Assembly: GCF_009711225.1 (NCBI RefSeq)
Contig: NZ_WMIE01000001.1
Span: forward strand, 620,001-684,000
Source of the DNA: Paracoccus aestuariivivens
GTDB taxonomy: Bacteria > Pseudomonadota > Alphaproteobacteria > Rhodobacterales > Rhodobacteraceae
Reading direction: 5' to 3'
Length of the DNA stretch: 64,000 bases
The stretch's first letter is position 1. Every line of letters starts with the position of its first letter. A program made the position numbers and the translations under genes. The notes beneath the pieces were generated by a model, which saw only the letters and a list, made by a program, of their open reading frames with translations, made no database searches and was not told the origin of the DNA. Positions 55,575 to 64,000 of this stretch are shown here, one piece after another.

Positions 55575-57791
55575 ATGCGAGACACATCCGTGCCTAGTTC
55601 CGATTTCATGAACGACCCGCAAACCGACCAATCTGTCAGCACTTCGCGTGCGATCCGCACCGAGACATCCGACGCAGATAGCGGCATCAGCACCCGCTAC
55701 ACAATGAATGTCGGCGACACGTTTGTCGGCAACCTTGCGACCTATTCGGACAATGATTGGGTCCGCGTGACATTGACGGCGGGAACCTATGAAATAGATC
55801 TTGCGGGATCGGGAAGTTCTCCCGTCCGCGACACTTATCTTCGTATCTACGATGCAACCGGCACATTGGTCACCTATAATGATGACGGCGGCGATGGCTT
55901 GAATTCGCATTTGTCGCTTACGGTCACGCAGCCCGGGACATATTATGTAAGCGCGGGCGCTTTTAGTTCTTCCTATACCGGCTCTTATTCGCTCAATGTT
56001 TCACGCGGAGCAGAACCGACGGTTTTCACGATCGCCCAGATTGCCGCCCAGTTGACGGACGGATATTGGGACAGCACGGATCGCGGTCGCCGCTCGTTCG
56101 ATGTCTCCCCGGGCGAAACGATCAATGTCGACCTGTCAGGACTAGACGCAGACGGTCGACGTCTGGCCGTCGCTGCACTGGCGGCCTGGACGGATGTCAG
56201 CGGCATCCGGTTCAACTCGGTAAATCCTTACTCGGGTCAAACAGTCCATATCACCTTTGGCGATGACGAAAGCGGCGCTTGGTCCAGCTCGACGACCTCC
56301 GGCGGCGAGATCTGGAGCTCTGACGTGAACGTCGGGCGGGATTGGCTTGATACTTATGGCACCGGCTTCGCCACTTACTCCTACCAGACATATATCCACG
56401 AGATCGGACATGCTCTGGGGCTGGGCCATGCGGGCAACTACAACGGATCAGCTGTTTACGGGACGGACAACACCTATATCAACGACAGTTGGCAGGCGTC
56501 TGTCATGTCCTATTTCAGCCAGGATGATAATACTTTTGTCAACGCAAGCTACGCTTATGTAATGTCCGCCATGGCCGCAGATATTGCGGCAATTCAAGAA
56601 CTTTATGGCCGTACCACCCTTCGTGCGGGGAATACGGTTTATGGCGAGAACAGCAATGCCGGTGGGAATTACGGTCGCATTTCGTCAATTCTTGCAACCG
56701 GCGCCCGTGATGATATCGCATTCACTATCGTCGACAGCCAGGGTGTCGATACCCTGAATTTAAGCGGCGATACAGCAAACCAGCGGATCATTATGACACC
56801 TGGTGGCATTTCCAATGCCTACGGAATAACAGGAAACATCATCATAACCTCGGGGACCGTAATCGAGAACCTGCGTGCGGGATCCGGAAACGATTATCTC
56901 TCAGGAAACGCGGCCCACAACACGATCTGGGGGAATGCGGGCAACGATATGATTATCGGTGGCCTCGGCAACGACACCCTTTTGGGCGGAGCGGGGCGCG
57001 ACACCCTGAACGGAGGAAATGGCAACGACATCTATCACGCTGACGGCTTCGACATCATCTCCGAAGGAAGTAATGGCGGTGTTGACACCGTCTATTCCAG
57101 CGGAAATTTCGCACTGACACCGAATCTGGAAAACCTTTACCTGACTGGCTCCGCGCAGACCGGAACGGGGAATGTGGCAGCAAACACCATCGTTGGCAAC
57201 GCTCAGGGGAATACCCTGCGTGGTATGGGCGGAAACGACATCCTGAATGGCGCAGCGGGAAGCGACACCATGCATGGTGGAGCAGGTAATGACACCTATC
57301 ACATTGACAGCCAAGACCGGCTCGTTGAACTGGCGAACGAAGGCATTGACACTGTCGTTTCAGCGGCAAGTTTCACGCTCGCAGCCAACTTCGAGAACCT
57401 GCGGCTGACGGGTTCTGCAGTGTTTGGTACCGGCAACGATGCTGCGAACACGATCGTCGGCAACTCGCTTGGAAACACAATTCGCGGCATGGCAGGAAAC
57501 GATATTCTGAACGGCGGAGGCGGCAATGATCGCTTGTTCGGAGGGACGCACGCCGACACGTTCGTCTTCGGATCCGGTCAGGATATGGTCATGGATTTCC
57601 AGAACAATATCGACACCTTGCGCATTGACGATGCCTTGTGGGGTGGTGGGGCGCGCACAGTCGGTCAGGTGCTGAGCCTCGCCACAGTGATAAACGGAGA
57701 TACCGTCTTCCTATTCGGGAACGGCAATCGGCTGACCATCGACAACTATACGAACATCAACAGTCTGTCCGACGATCTGGTCATTATCTAA
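55575..57791 (+). CDS. Serralysin-like RTX metalloprotease with N-terminal PPC domain
   Basis: A 738-residue secreted protease without a Sec signal. Residues ~43-143 look like a PPC (pre-peptidase C-terminal) domain (GDTFVGNLATYSDNDWVRVTL, GTYYVSAGAFSSSYTGSYSLNV). Metzincin domain to ~345 has the zinc site HEIGHALGLGH (275-285) and Met-turn SVMSYF (M311). RTX Ca-binding nonapeptides occur at 436-485, 551-573 and 637-657, with an 88-residue repeat (GNDIYHADG at 483, GNDTYHIDS at 571). The C-terminus ends with a T1SS-type tail. Start 55575 has a weak ribosome-binding site; 55608 is the next ATG. Confidence 0.9.
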   Translation: MRDTSVPSSDFMNDPQTDQSVSTSRAIRTETSDADSGISTRYTMNVGDTFVGNLATYSDNDWVRVTLTAGTYEIDLAGSGSSPVRDTYLRIYDATGTLVTYNDDGGDGLNSHLSLTVTQPGTYYVSAGAFSSSYTGSYSLNVSRGAEPTVFTIAQIAAQLTDGYWDSTDRGRRSFDVSPGETINVDLSGLDADGRRLAVAALAAWTDVSGIRFNSVNPYSGQTVHITFGDDESGAWSSSTTSGGEIWSSDVNVGRDWLDTYGTGFATYSYQTYIHEIGHALGLGHAGNYNGSAVYGTDNTYINDSWQASVMSYFSQDDNTFVNASYAYVMSAMAADIAAIQELYGRTTLRAGNTVYGENSNAGGNYGRISSILATGARDDIAFTIVDSQGVDTLNLSGDTANQRIIMTPGGISNAYGITGNIIITSGTVIENLRAGSGNDYLSGNAAHNTIWGNAGNDMIIGGLGNDTLLGGAGRDTLNGGNGNDIYHADGFDIISEGSNGGVDTVYSSGNFALTPNLENLYLTGSAQTGTGNVAANTIVGNAQGNTLRGMGGNDILNGAAGSDTMHGGAGNDTYHIDSQDRLVELANEGIDTVVSAASFTLAANFENLRLTGSAVFGTGNDAANTIVGNSLGNTIRGMAGNDILNGGGGNDRLFGGTHADTFVFGSGQDMVMDFQNNIDTLRIDDALWGGGARTVGQVLSLATVINGDTVFLFGNGNRLTIDNYTNINSLSDDLVII

Positions 57792-57806
57792 GCCATGTCT
57801 CAAATG

Positions 57807-57841
57807 TCGCCTTCCCCCATTTCGGGGGAAGGCGATTTTGT
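57807..57841 (+). terminator. Strong terminator after the serralysin gene
   Basis: TCGCCTTCCCCC (57807-57818) pairs perfectly with GGGGGAAGGCGA (57824-57835) around ATTTC, followed by TTTTGTT. On the opposite strand it has no T-run, so it mostly serves the protease; the minus-strand fusion gene ends just beside it. Confidence 0.92.
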
Positions 57842-59361
57842 TAAAGCCAATCCTGGCCAACCGCTACATCTTCGGCCCCTAGCTCGTGCCCAAGGGGCAA
57901 TTCGAAAGTATCGACCTCGGCCCCCGCACCGCGCAATGCCCGCTCCAACGCCGGAGCCATGCGGGCAAAGGGATCGCGGGCACCGTTCAACATCAGGACT
58001 TTAGCACCCGACAATGCGCCTCTGTCCAGCTCAGCCGGATTTTCCAGCGCCTGAACCGCCCGCAACAGGATGGCCTTTCCAATGGACTGCGGGTGTAGCT
58101 GCATGACAGCGCCCAGCAGGTTTGCGCCGTTCGAGTAGCCCAGATAGCTCAGCCGCGACAGGTCAAGATCATAGGCGCGCGTCGCCTCAGCGATGAAGGC
58201 CACGAAGGCCTCGGCTTCAGCAGCAATGTCCTGTTGATCGTAAGTCACCGCGTCAAAGCGACGGAACCAGCGATTGATCCCCTCTTCGGTCGAACGTCCG
58301 CGCACGCCAAGCAATGTGGCCCGCGGCGCGATGCGATGGGCGAGTGGCATCAGATCGGATTCATTACCTCCGGTTCCGTGCAGCAGGATGATGGTGCTGC
58401 CGTCAGGGTTCTCGGGCCGATAGAAGCGGTGAACAAAGTGCAAATCCCGCATGGGTATCCTTTCCTCGCCCGGCAGGGCGAATTGCGGCATGATCACCCG
58501 CAGATCATCGGCACGATCCGCGTCATGGGGCGGAACGAACAGGGTCTGACCCAGATCTTCGGGCGTTTCGTCCAAGGTGAAACCCGGCGCGTCGGTCGCG
58601 TATTCCAGCAGAATGCCAGCCGGATCGCGGACATAAAGCGACAGGAAGTATTTCCGGTCATGCACGTTCGTGACATCGGTTCCTTTCAATGCGAGCCGGA
58701 GGGAACGAACATCATCCGTGCTGCCAGCGCGGAATGCGACGTGATCCAGAACTCCGGTGCCGGGAATGCCGGGAAAAAAGCCGGTCGCATCGCGGATATC
58801 GACCACATCCGTGTCCGACACCAATCGGTGAACCGTACCCGCCGCCGCATCCGATCGATAACCGAAACGGGACAGAAATTGCCTCGTCTCATCCGGTTTT
58901 TCGGTGAACAGGGTGACACTGCGCAGTTTCGTTGGCGCGATTGGGTCGGGTAGCGGCGCGATGGCAGGGAAGTTGTGACCGACCAGCTTGACGGTCACGC
59001 CATCCGGATCCTTGAGCCTCAGGACCGTCTCGCCGAATTCCCGCGCGGGGCCCTCGACGGGAATCCGCGCGGTCATGGCACGGGTCAGCCATTCGCCAAT
59101 GCTCTCTGGCGGAACGGCCAAAGCGATCTCGGCCACCTGTCCGTGACCGACCCGACCGGGCGCACCGTCTTCCCAGACAAGGAATGTGATCAACGAACCC
59201 GGAGAACCCAGCGCGTCGCCATAAAACAGGTGCAACTGCTCGGCGTCCTCGAAGCCTCCGGTCCGTTTTACCAGCCGAAGACCCAGAAAACCCGCATAGA
59301 AATCGACATTCGCCTGAACCCGACGGGTGATTCCGGTGACGTGATGAATTCCGGTTGGCAT
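57841..59361 (-). CDS. VOC-VOC ring-cleavage dioxygenase-like / carboxylesterase fusion protein
   Basis: Two enzymes in one 506-residue chain. Residues 1-~125 and ~145-270 are two VOC modules (GIHHVTGITRRVQANVDFYAGFLGLRLVKRTGGFED in parts; GVLDHVAFR; FLSLYVRDPAGILLEYATDAPG), as in MhqA/MhqO-type hydroquinone dioxygenases. From ~310 an alpha/beta hydrolase like MhqD follows, with HGTGGNESDL, nucleophile GYSNGAN, acid NGARDPF and His in PLGHELG. These are usually separate adjacent genes. Start 59361 with AAGGGAG ten bases upstream. A palindrome (59423-59433) lies upstream. Confidence 0.85.
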   Translation of the reverse strand: MPTGIHHVTGITRRVQANVDFYAGFLGLRLVKRTGGFEDAEQLHLFYGDALGSPGSLITFLVWEDGAPGRVGHGQVAEIALAVPPESIGEWLTRAMTARIPVEGPAREFGETVLRLKDPDGVTVKLVGHNFPAIAPLPDPIAPTKLRSVTLFTEKPDETRQFLSRFGYRSDAAAGTVHRLVSDTDVVDIRDATGFFPGIPGTGVLDHVAFRAGSTDDVRSLRLALKGTDVTNVHDRKYFLSLYVRDPAGILLEYATDAPGFTLDETPEDLGQTLFVPPHDADRADDLRVIMPQFALPGEERIPMRDLHFVHRFYRPENPDGSTIILLHGTGGNESDLMPLAHRIAPRATLLGVRGRSTEEGINRWFRRFDAVTYDQQDIAAEAEAFVAFIAEATRAYDLDLSRLSYLGYSNGANLLGAVMQLHPQSIGKAILLRAVQALENPAELDRGALSGAKVLMLNGARDPFARMAPALERALRGAGAEVDTFELPLGHELGAEDVAVGQDWL

Positions 59362-59422
59362 CTGCTGCTCCCTTCATAGGCACACCGATCAGGCCAAGCT
59401 AGTGGGCCGGATCAGTATGCAC

Positions 59423-59433
59423 CAAGTGACTTG
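59423..59433 (-). promoter_or_regulatory. Possible operator upstream of the fusion gene
   Basis: The perfect palindrome CAAGT-G-ACTTG (59423-59433) lies 62 bases before the start of the fusion gene and next to a GCATACTGAT stretch on the minus strand (possible -10). AAGT/ACTT half-sites are common for HxlR-type regulators, which often control quinone-detoxifying genes, but none is encoded here. Confidence 0.35.
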
Positions 59434-59511
59434 CAGCAGATTTGGTGTTCCGGACCGAACAGGCCAGCCCGAAACGATGAAACGCGATGTTTCCCAGAAC
59501 AGAACGGCAGA

Positions 59512-60309
59512 TCAGGCCGCGTGCGCACCTTGTGCAAGTGCACCAACGAAATCAATGATTTCAGGCACGGGCCGCCCCTCACCAATCAGCTTGACGATTG
59601 CCGAACCGACGACGCAACCATCGGCGACGCCCGCGATGGCCCGCGCCGCCTCGGGGGTCGAGATGCCGAAGCCGACGACGACGGGAAGCTGCGCCGATGC
59701 GCGGATGCGAGCCACCTCGGGCGCGACCTCGGCAGCATTCGCCGCGGGACCGCCGGTAATGCCGGTGACCGAGACGTAATAGACGAAGCCCGAGGTGTTC
59801 TTGACCACGGCCGGCAGTCGGCGGTCATCGGTGGTCGGGGTCGCAAGACGGATGAAGTTCAGACCAGCCTTGTTCGCGGGAATGCACAGTTCCTCGTCTT
59901 CTTCGGGGGGAAGATCGACGACGATCAGGCCATCGACGCCCGCCTCGACCGCCTCGGCTAGAAAACGGTCGACACTGCCTTCGCGCGCATAGATCGGGTT
60001 GTAATAGCCCATCAGCACGATGGGGGTCGTGGAATTCTCGGCGCGGAATGCCCGCACCATTTCGAAGACGCGGGACACGCTGCCGCCCGCCTCCAAGGCA
60101 CGCTGACCGGCGGCCTGGATCGTCGGCCCATCCGCCATCGGATCGGTAAAGGGCATCCCCAACTCGATGATATCGACGCCCGCACCGGGAAGACCGCGCA
60201 TGATCTCGAGCGATGTATCGAAATCGGGATCGCAGCCCATCATATAAGCGACGAAAGCCTTTCCACCGGTTTCGGCAAGCCGCGCGAAAGTGTCATCAAT
60301 TCTGCTCAT
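59512..60309 (-). CDS. trpA: Tryptophan synthase alpha chain
   Basis: Cleaves indole-glycerol phosphate and channels indole to TrpB. The 265-residue TIM barrel has [19 protein letters not shown] near 18, catalytic Glu and Asp in [19 protein letters not shown] near 45-63, and GYYNPIY near 101. It also has [16 protein letters not shown] near 128 and [17 protein letters not shown] near 210. trpB is not adjacent. Divergent from ychF. Confidence 0.96.
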   Translation of the reverse strand: MSRIDDTFARLAETGGKAFVAYMMGCDPDFDTSLEIMRGLPGAGVDIIELGMPFTDPMADGPTIQAAGQRALEAGGSVSRVFEMVRAFRAENSTTPIVLMGYYNPIYAREGSVDRFLAEAVEAGVDGLIVVDLPPEEDEELCIPANKAGLNFIRLATPTTDDRRLPAVVKNTSGFVYYVSVTGITGGPAANAAEVAPEVARIRASAQLPVVVGFGISTPEAARAIAGVADGCVVGSAIVKLIGEGRPVPEIIDFVGALAQGAHAA

Positions 60310-60448
60310 GCGCCCGGTTCCCTGTTCGCCGTTTTCATTCCGCAGCCAAGGGTTATCCTTATGGATGGGGAAAGATCAATCGCCCGCACTGGACTTGGGC
60401 AGCATCCGCCCATAAAAGGCAGCAGTTTTCCGGAAAAAGGGGTGCATC

Positions 60449-61546
60449 ATGGGCTTTCGCATGGGGATCGTCGGGTTGCCGAACGTGGGCAAATCGACGC
60501 TGTTCAACGCGCTGACGAAGACCGCCGCCGCGCAGGCCGCGAACTTCCCCTTCTGCACCATCGAGCCGAATGTCGGCGAGGTCGCGGTGCCGGATCAACG
60601 TCTGGACAAGCTGGCAGCCATCGCGGGCAGCAAGCAGATCATTCCGACCCGCATCACCTTTGTGGATATCGCGGGCCTCGTGAAGGGCGCATCCAAAGGT
60701 GAGGGTCTGGGCAACCAGTTCCTTGCCAATATCCGCGAAGTGGACGCCATCGCCCATGTGCTGCGCTGCTTCGAGGACGGCGACGTGACCCATGTCGAAG
60801 GCCGCGTCGATCCGATCGAGGATGCCGAAACCATCGAGACCGAACTGATGATCGCCGATCTGGAATCGGTCGAGCGTCGTCTGGCCAACATCGCCCGCAA
60901 GCTGAAAGGCGGCGACAAGGAAGCAGCAGCACAGGAGAAGCTTCTGAAAGCTGCGCAGGCCGTGCTGGAGGCAGGCAAGCCCGCCCGCACCGTCAAGGTC
61001 GACGAGGAAGATCAGAAGGCATGGAACATGCTCCAGCTTCTGACCGCCAAGCCCGTACTGTTCGTCTGCAACGTCGAAGAGGACAAGGCCGCGACCGGCA
61101 ACAGCCAGTCCGAGCGCGTGGCCAAGATGGCCACCGAACAGGGCGCGGGCCATGTCGTCATCTCGGCCAAGATCGAGGAAGAGATCAGCCAGCTTCCGGT
61201 CGACGAAGCCGCGATGTTCCTTGAGGAAATGGGCCTGCACGAAGCGGGTCTGGATCGCCTGATCCGCGCGGGTTACTCGCTGCTGGGTCTGGACACCTAC
61301 TTCACCGTTGGCCCGAAAGAGGCCCGCGCCTGGACCATCCACAAGGGTACGCTGGCACCGCAGGCCGCCGGCGTCATCCATGGCGATTTCGAGCGCGGCT
61401 TCATCCGCGCCGAGACCGTCGCCTATGAGGATTACATCACCTACAAGGGCGAATCCGGCGCGCGCGAGGCAGGCAAGTTCCGCGTCGAAGGCAAGTCCTA
61501 CGAGGTCAAGGACGGCGACGTCCTGCACTTCCTGTTCAACGCCTGA
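60449..61546 (+). CDS. ychF: Ribosome-binding ATPase YchF/OLA1
   Basis: An Obg-like P-loop protein that prefers ATP and associates with ribosomes. The 365-residue protein begins [25 protein letters not shown] in parts, with G1 GLPNVGKST. It also has [31 protein letters not shown], and a coiled-coil insert ([24 protein letters not shown]). The C-terminal TGS domain has [35 protein letters not shown] in parts. GGTGC upstream is a weak ribosome-binding site. Divergent from trpA. Confidence 0.96.
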   Translation: MGFRMGIVGLPNVGKSTLFNALTKTAAAQAANFPFCTIEPNVGEVAVPDQRLDKLAAIAGSKQIIPTRITFVDIAGLVKGASKGEGLGNQFLANIREVDAIAHVLRCFEDGDVTHVEGRVDPIEDAETIETELMIADLESVERRLANIARKLKGGDKEAAAQEKLLKAAQAVLEAGKPARTVKVDEEDQKAWNMLQLLTAKPVLFVCNVEEDKAATGNSQSERVAKMATEQGAGHVVISAKIEEEISQLPVDEAAMFLEEMGLHEAGLDRLIRAGYSLLGLDTYFTVGPKEARAWTIHKGTLAPQAAGVIHGDFERGFIRAETVAYEDYITYKGESGAREAGKFRVEGKSYEVKDGDVLHFLFNA

Positions 61547-61647
61547 TCCCGAAGTCGCCGGAACCCCTTTCCGTCGGCCTTATCCCTGTGGCAGATCTTC
61601 CGCGCGCGGCGGGCAACAAAGCCCGCCCGCGTCTGGACCAAAGGATC

Positions 61648-62790
61648 ATGCCCATGCCCTCGCCCAACCTGTCGATCGGTGAACGCCTCGAGTATCCCCT
61701 GCCCGCCGGTGCCGACGGGCGGGTGCATCGCATCACGGCGTTCCGCTATGGCTCGGCGGGCAAAGGGCCCAAGGCATATCTTCAGGCAGGGCTTCATGCC
61801 GACGAGTTTCCGGGCATGTTCGCCCTGCACCTGCTGCGCCCGATGCTTGAGACCGCCGCACGCGAGGGCCGTATCAACGGCGAGATCCTTGTTTTGCCGC
61901 AAGCCAATCCGCTGGGGCTGACGCAGCATCCGGACGGATTCCTTTACGGGCGCAAGGAGAGCGGTTCGGGGCAGAATTTCAACCGCGGCTATGCCGATCT
62001 GGTAAACCTGCTGCCGCCGCTTTCGCTAGGCCCCGACGCCGCAGCGAATACCGCGCTAATCCGCTTGGCCATGCGCGATGTTCTGGCGGCGCACGCCCCC
62101 TCGACACCCCTTGACGCCATGCGGCAGCGGTTGCTGCTGCTGGCCCATGACGCCGACCTGGTTCTTGATCTTCATGCCGACAATCAGGCGTTGCCGCATA
62201 TCTATGTCGGCACCCCGCTTTGGCCCGACGCGCAGGACATCGCCGCCGAAATCGGCGCGCGGGCCGTCTTGCTGGCCGAGGTCTCGGGGGGCAATCCGTT
62301 CGACGAGGCGCTCAGCGGCCCTTGGTGGGAATTGGCGCGCCGCTATCCCGATAGCCCCGTCCCGAATGGCTGTCTGGCCACCACAATCGAGATGGGCAGC
62401 AATGATGACGTCGATCCCGTCCTCGCCCGCAATCAGGCCGAGGCACTTTTCCGCATTCTGGCACGTCGCGGCTTCATCACCGGCGAGTCCCTGCCCGACC
62501 TGCCGGAATTGCCCTGCGGGGCGACCCAGTTGACGGCGATGTCTCAGATCAGATCCCCCGCGACTGGGCTGATCGTCTATCATGCCGCTTTGGGCGATCA
62601 CGTGATCGAAGGGCAGGCTATCGCCACGATACTCGATCCCTTGGGTGACGAAGTAACCGTCTGCGCAGAGACCTCGGGCTGCCTGTTCGCGCGTCACAGC
62701 CAGCCTTACGGCTGGCCCGACAAGTTCATCGGCAAGATCGCCGGAACGGACGAAATCGAAAGCCGCAAGGGTCTGTTGCTGACCGACTGA
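61648..62790 (+). CDS. Succinylglutamate desuccinylase/aspartoacylase-family metallo-hydrolase
   Basis: M14-type zinc deacylase/carboxypeptidase of 380 residues from the ATG at 61648 (378 from 61654, which has AAAGG nine bases upstream). Metal-site residues are in LQAGLHADEFPGMFALHLL near 44 (His and Glu) and DLVLDLHADNQALPHIYV near 174 (His). TTIEMGSNDDVDPV near 251 carries the likely catalytic Glu. The last ~70 residues look like a biotinyl-type hammerhead (GLIVYHAALGDHVIEGQAIATILDPLGDEV), as in desuccinylase-like deacylases. Substrate unknown; not near arginine genes. Confidence 0.85.
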   Translation: MPMPSPNLSIGERLEYPLPAGADGRVHRITAFRYGSAGKGPKAYLQAGLHADEFPGMFALHLLRPMLETAAREGRINGEILVLPQANPLGLTQHPDGFLYGRKESGSGQNFNRGYADLVNLLPPLSLGPDAAANTALIRLAMRDVLAAHAPSTPLDAMRQRLLLLAHDADLVLDLHADNQALPHIYVGTPLWPDAQDIAAEIGARAVLLAEVSGGNPFDEALSGPWWELARRYPDSPVPNGCLATTIEMGSNDDVDPVLARNQAEALFRILARRGFITGESLPDLPELPCGATQLTAMSQIRSPATGLIVYHAALGDHVIEGQAIATILDPLGDEVTVCAETSGCLFARHSQPYGWPDKFIGKIAGTDEIESRKGLLLTD

Positions 62791-62793
62791 GGC

Positions 62794-63912
62794 TCAGGCG
62801 GACCATTTTTCGGTCTCGAACAGATCGCGGTTGTTCTTGATATGGCGCGCCACCAGTTGAGCCACTCGACGTGGTTCAACAATACGTCGGGCCACAGGCG
62901 CGACGTAGCTGGGTGACGCGATCTCAGGGAACAGCAGAGCGATTTCCCGACACGCCTCTGGTCCGAGGGTCCGCAGCGCCATGGGGCCGGTCAGCAGCGT
63001 TTCAGACCACGCGCCGTTTGCCCGAACAACTTCATGCCGATCCAGAAGAATATGGAAATACTCGACACTGGTCACGACGTCCTGCGTCACACCAGGGAAA
63101 CCCAGCAGTTTCTTAGCGGAAACGAGAACTTCGTCCGTATCGAACATCTGACGTACAACGCGCGAGGAAATCAGAACGCGGTGCTGTGGCGAGACGACCA
63201 GATCCTGCTCGGGGATCGAGGGGCCGAAGGCACCTGCTTTGATCCGAATGGGCAAAAGATTGGTATGCCGTTCCAATGATCTGCCGCCAACCAGACGCGA
63301 GCCTTTCCACCGGATCGGCTGAGGACCATGATCCTTGGTCAGAACAAGATCGCCAACTTCGAGATCTTCGATCGCGCGCGGCCCATCAGGCGTGTCGATC
63401 AGCGTGCCGCGGACGAAGCAAATGACATCGACATCATCGAGGTTAAGATTGTCGCCGGGAACGATCTGCAGCGGAGTATCAGTGAATCCGTCAGGATCTG
63501 TTGTTATGTAAAAGCGGCCCGATGGCGAGTTGACAACAAAGTTATCGGTTCCCGTCTCGTAAACAGCGAAACCACCCTCGAAGAATCCCGCATTGCCGCT
63601 GATCTGTTCGTCAAGGCGGATCTGGCTTTCATTTTCGCCATCGGTCGGCCGAATGTCGTAATCCGCTACCCCATCGCCGTCGATATCGACCTGCAAAGTC
63701 ACCAACGTGTCCGGAGGAATCCCATCCGCATAATCGTCTGCATCACCCGGCAACGACATGAGAATTTGCCCGGGTGGTGCAGTAGAGCCATAAAACTCGA
63801 TAAGCTCGACGGCAGGATAGGTGGTAGAATCTATTGTTCCATCGGCACCGCCGACGCCCGGCACGTAATCGCCAAACGCTATTGCATTCGCAGGCAGGAC
63901 ATAGGTGACCAT
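62794..63912 (-). CDS. Hint-domain protein (Hedgehog/intein-like autoprocessing)
   Basis: A 372-residue protein. The Hint_2 domain starts at the likely cleavage Cys, VICFVRGTLIDTPDGPRAIEDLEVGDLVLTKDHGPQPIRWKGSR near residues 163-207 in parts. It goes on with DLVVSPQHRVLISS and VEYFHILLDRHEVVRANGAWSETLL. The first ~160 residues are acidic with DGDGVADYDIRPTDGE and Gly/Asp-rich segments, no signal peptide, as in T1SS or surface-exported proteins. Hint domains cleave by N-to-S shift at Cys; whether the C-terminal part is released or stays attached is unknown. Start at 63912. Confidence 0.85.
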   Translation of the reverse strand: MVTYVLPANAIAFGDYVPGVGGADGTIDSTTYPAVELIEFYGSTAPPGQILMSLPGDADDYADGIPPDTLVTLQVDIDGDGVADYDIRPTDGENESQIRLDEQISGNAGFFEGGFAVYETGTDNFVVNSPSGRFYITTDPDGFTDTPLQIVPGDNLNLDDVDVICFVRGTLIDTPDGPRAIEDLEVGDLVLTKDHGPQPIRWKGSRLVGGRSLERHTNLLPIRIKAGAFGPSIPEQDLVVSPQHRVLISSRVVRQMFDTDEVLVSAKKLLGFPGVTQDVVTSVEYFHILLDRHEVVRANGAWSETLLTGPMALRTLGPEACREIALLFPEIASPSYVAPVARRIVEPRRVAQLVARHIKNNRDLFETEKWSA

Positions 63913-64000
63913 CGCGATCTTCCTTAACGGTGAGCCAATCAGGCAGGAGAAGTTTCGGAATATTCACCTTTGATGATAACTCGCACCCTGCACGGAACAA

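Noticed and set aside
56880..57570. Possible tandem DNA repeat or CRISPR-like array
   Set aside because: The periodicity is the RTX nonapeptide pattern and the 88-residue protein repeat inside the serralysin gene; repeats are degenerate and coding.
63743..64000. 85-codon open frame at the right edge of the window
   Set aside because: Overlaps the Hint gene start in a different frame, has no ribosome-binding site or homology, and is truncated by the window.

Overview
The window is a GC-rich alphaproteobacterial chromosome segment. Gene order and protein families point to the Rhodobacteraceae, most likely Paracoccus or a close relative. The main indicators are a red-type RuBisCO operon with a divergent cbbR, a petR/petP-like regulator pair, DUF2794 and DUF1178 proteins, a rimP-nusA-ylxR-infB operon, and an lptC-lptA-lptB-hpf-ptsN block. 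It is almost entirely coding. I see no rRNA, tRNA, CRISPR array, prophage or intact insertion sequence.

Layout. 1-2562 (minus): partial plsY, a dihydroorotase-like gene and pyrB. 2681-5958 (plus): cobA, a DUF2478 protein, a TusA-like protein, an AEC transporter and an enoyl-CoA hydratase family protein. 5959-8697 (minus): DUF2794, cytochrome b561, DUF1178 and a Kdo transferase. 8777-17294 (minus): the Calvin-cycle operon cbbF-P-T-A-L-S-X-E, with cbbR divergent at 17391. 18411-24268 (plus): hslO, a Nudix hydrolase, a CCA-adding-type enzyme, an ABC exporter and an RNA m5U methyltransferase. 24337-26400: an exported trio of two L,D-transpeptidases around a CAP-domain lipoprotein. 26457-27201: non-coding, with a decayed IS110-family transposase interrupted by a palindromic element. 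27202-33776: hemH, a methyltransferase, comF, grxC, a nitrilase-like amidase, a MarR regulator, ubiG, a proline iminopeptidase and tspO. 33806-39331: the rimP-nusA-ylxR/L7Ae-infB operon behind a promoter and hairpin leader. 39500-42401 (minus): an unlisted 43-codon gene, mutT, argJ and a parvulin. 42620-45325 (plus): secA. 45421-46652 (minus): petR/petP-like. 46805-47674 (plus): ilvE. 47737-52727 (minus): a small ORF, ptsN, hpf, lptB, lptA, lptC, kdsD and an RNase D-like gene. 52976-57791 (plus): a TonB-dependent receptor, a small secreted protein and a serralysin-like RTX protease. 57841-60309 (minus): a VOC-VOC-hydrolase fusion and trpA. 60449-62790 (plus): ychF and an aspartoacylase-family gene. 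62794-63912 (minus): a Hint-domain protein.

How the genes work together. The cbb operon supplies almost all of the dedicated Calvin-Benson enzymes plus the CbbX activase, so the organism is probably a facultative autotroph. kdsD, the Lpt genes and the Kdo transferase serve LPS synthesis and export. Most of the rest is housekeeping.

The least explained parts are: the small secreted protein abutting the PPC-serralysin gene, the single-chain fusion of ring-cleavage-dioxygenase-like and carboxylesterase domains, the Hint protein, the pyrimidine gene lacking dihydroorotase metal ligands, the 43-codon gene, and the palindrome inside the dead transposase. I do not see a clearly new multi-gene defence or biosynthetic system.
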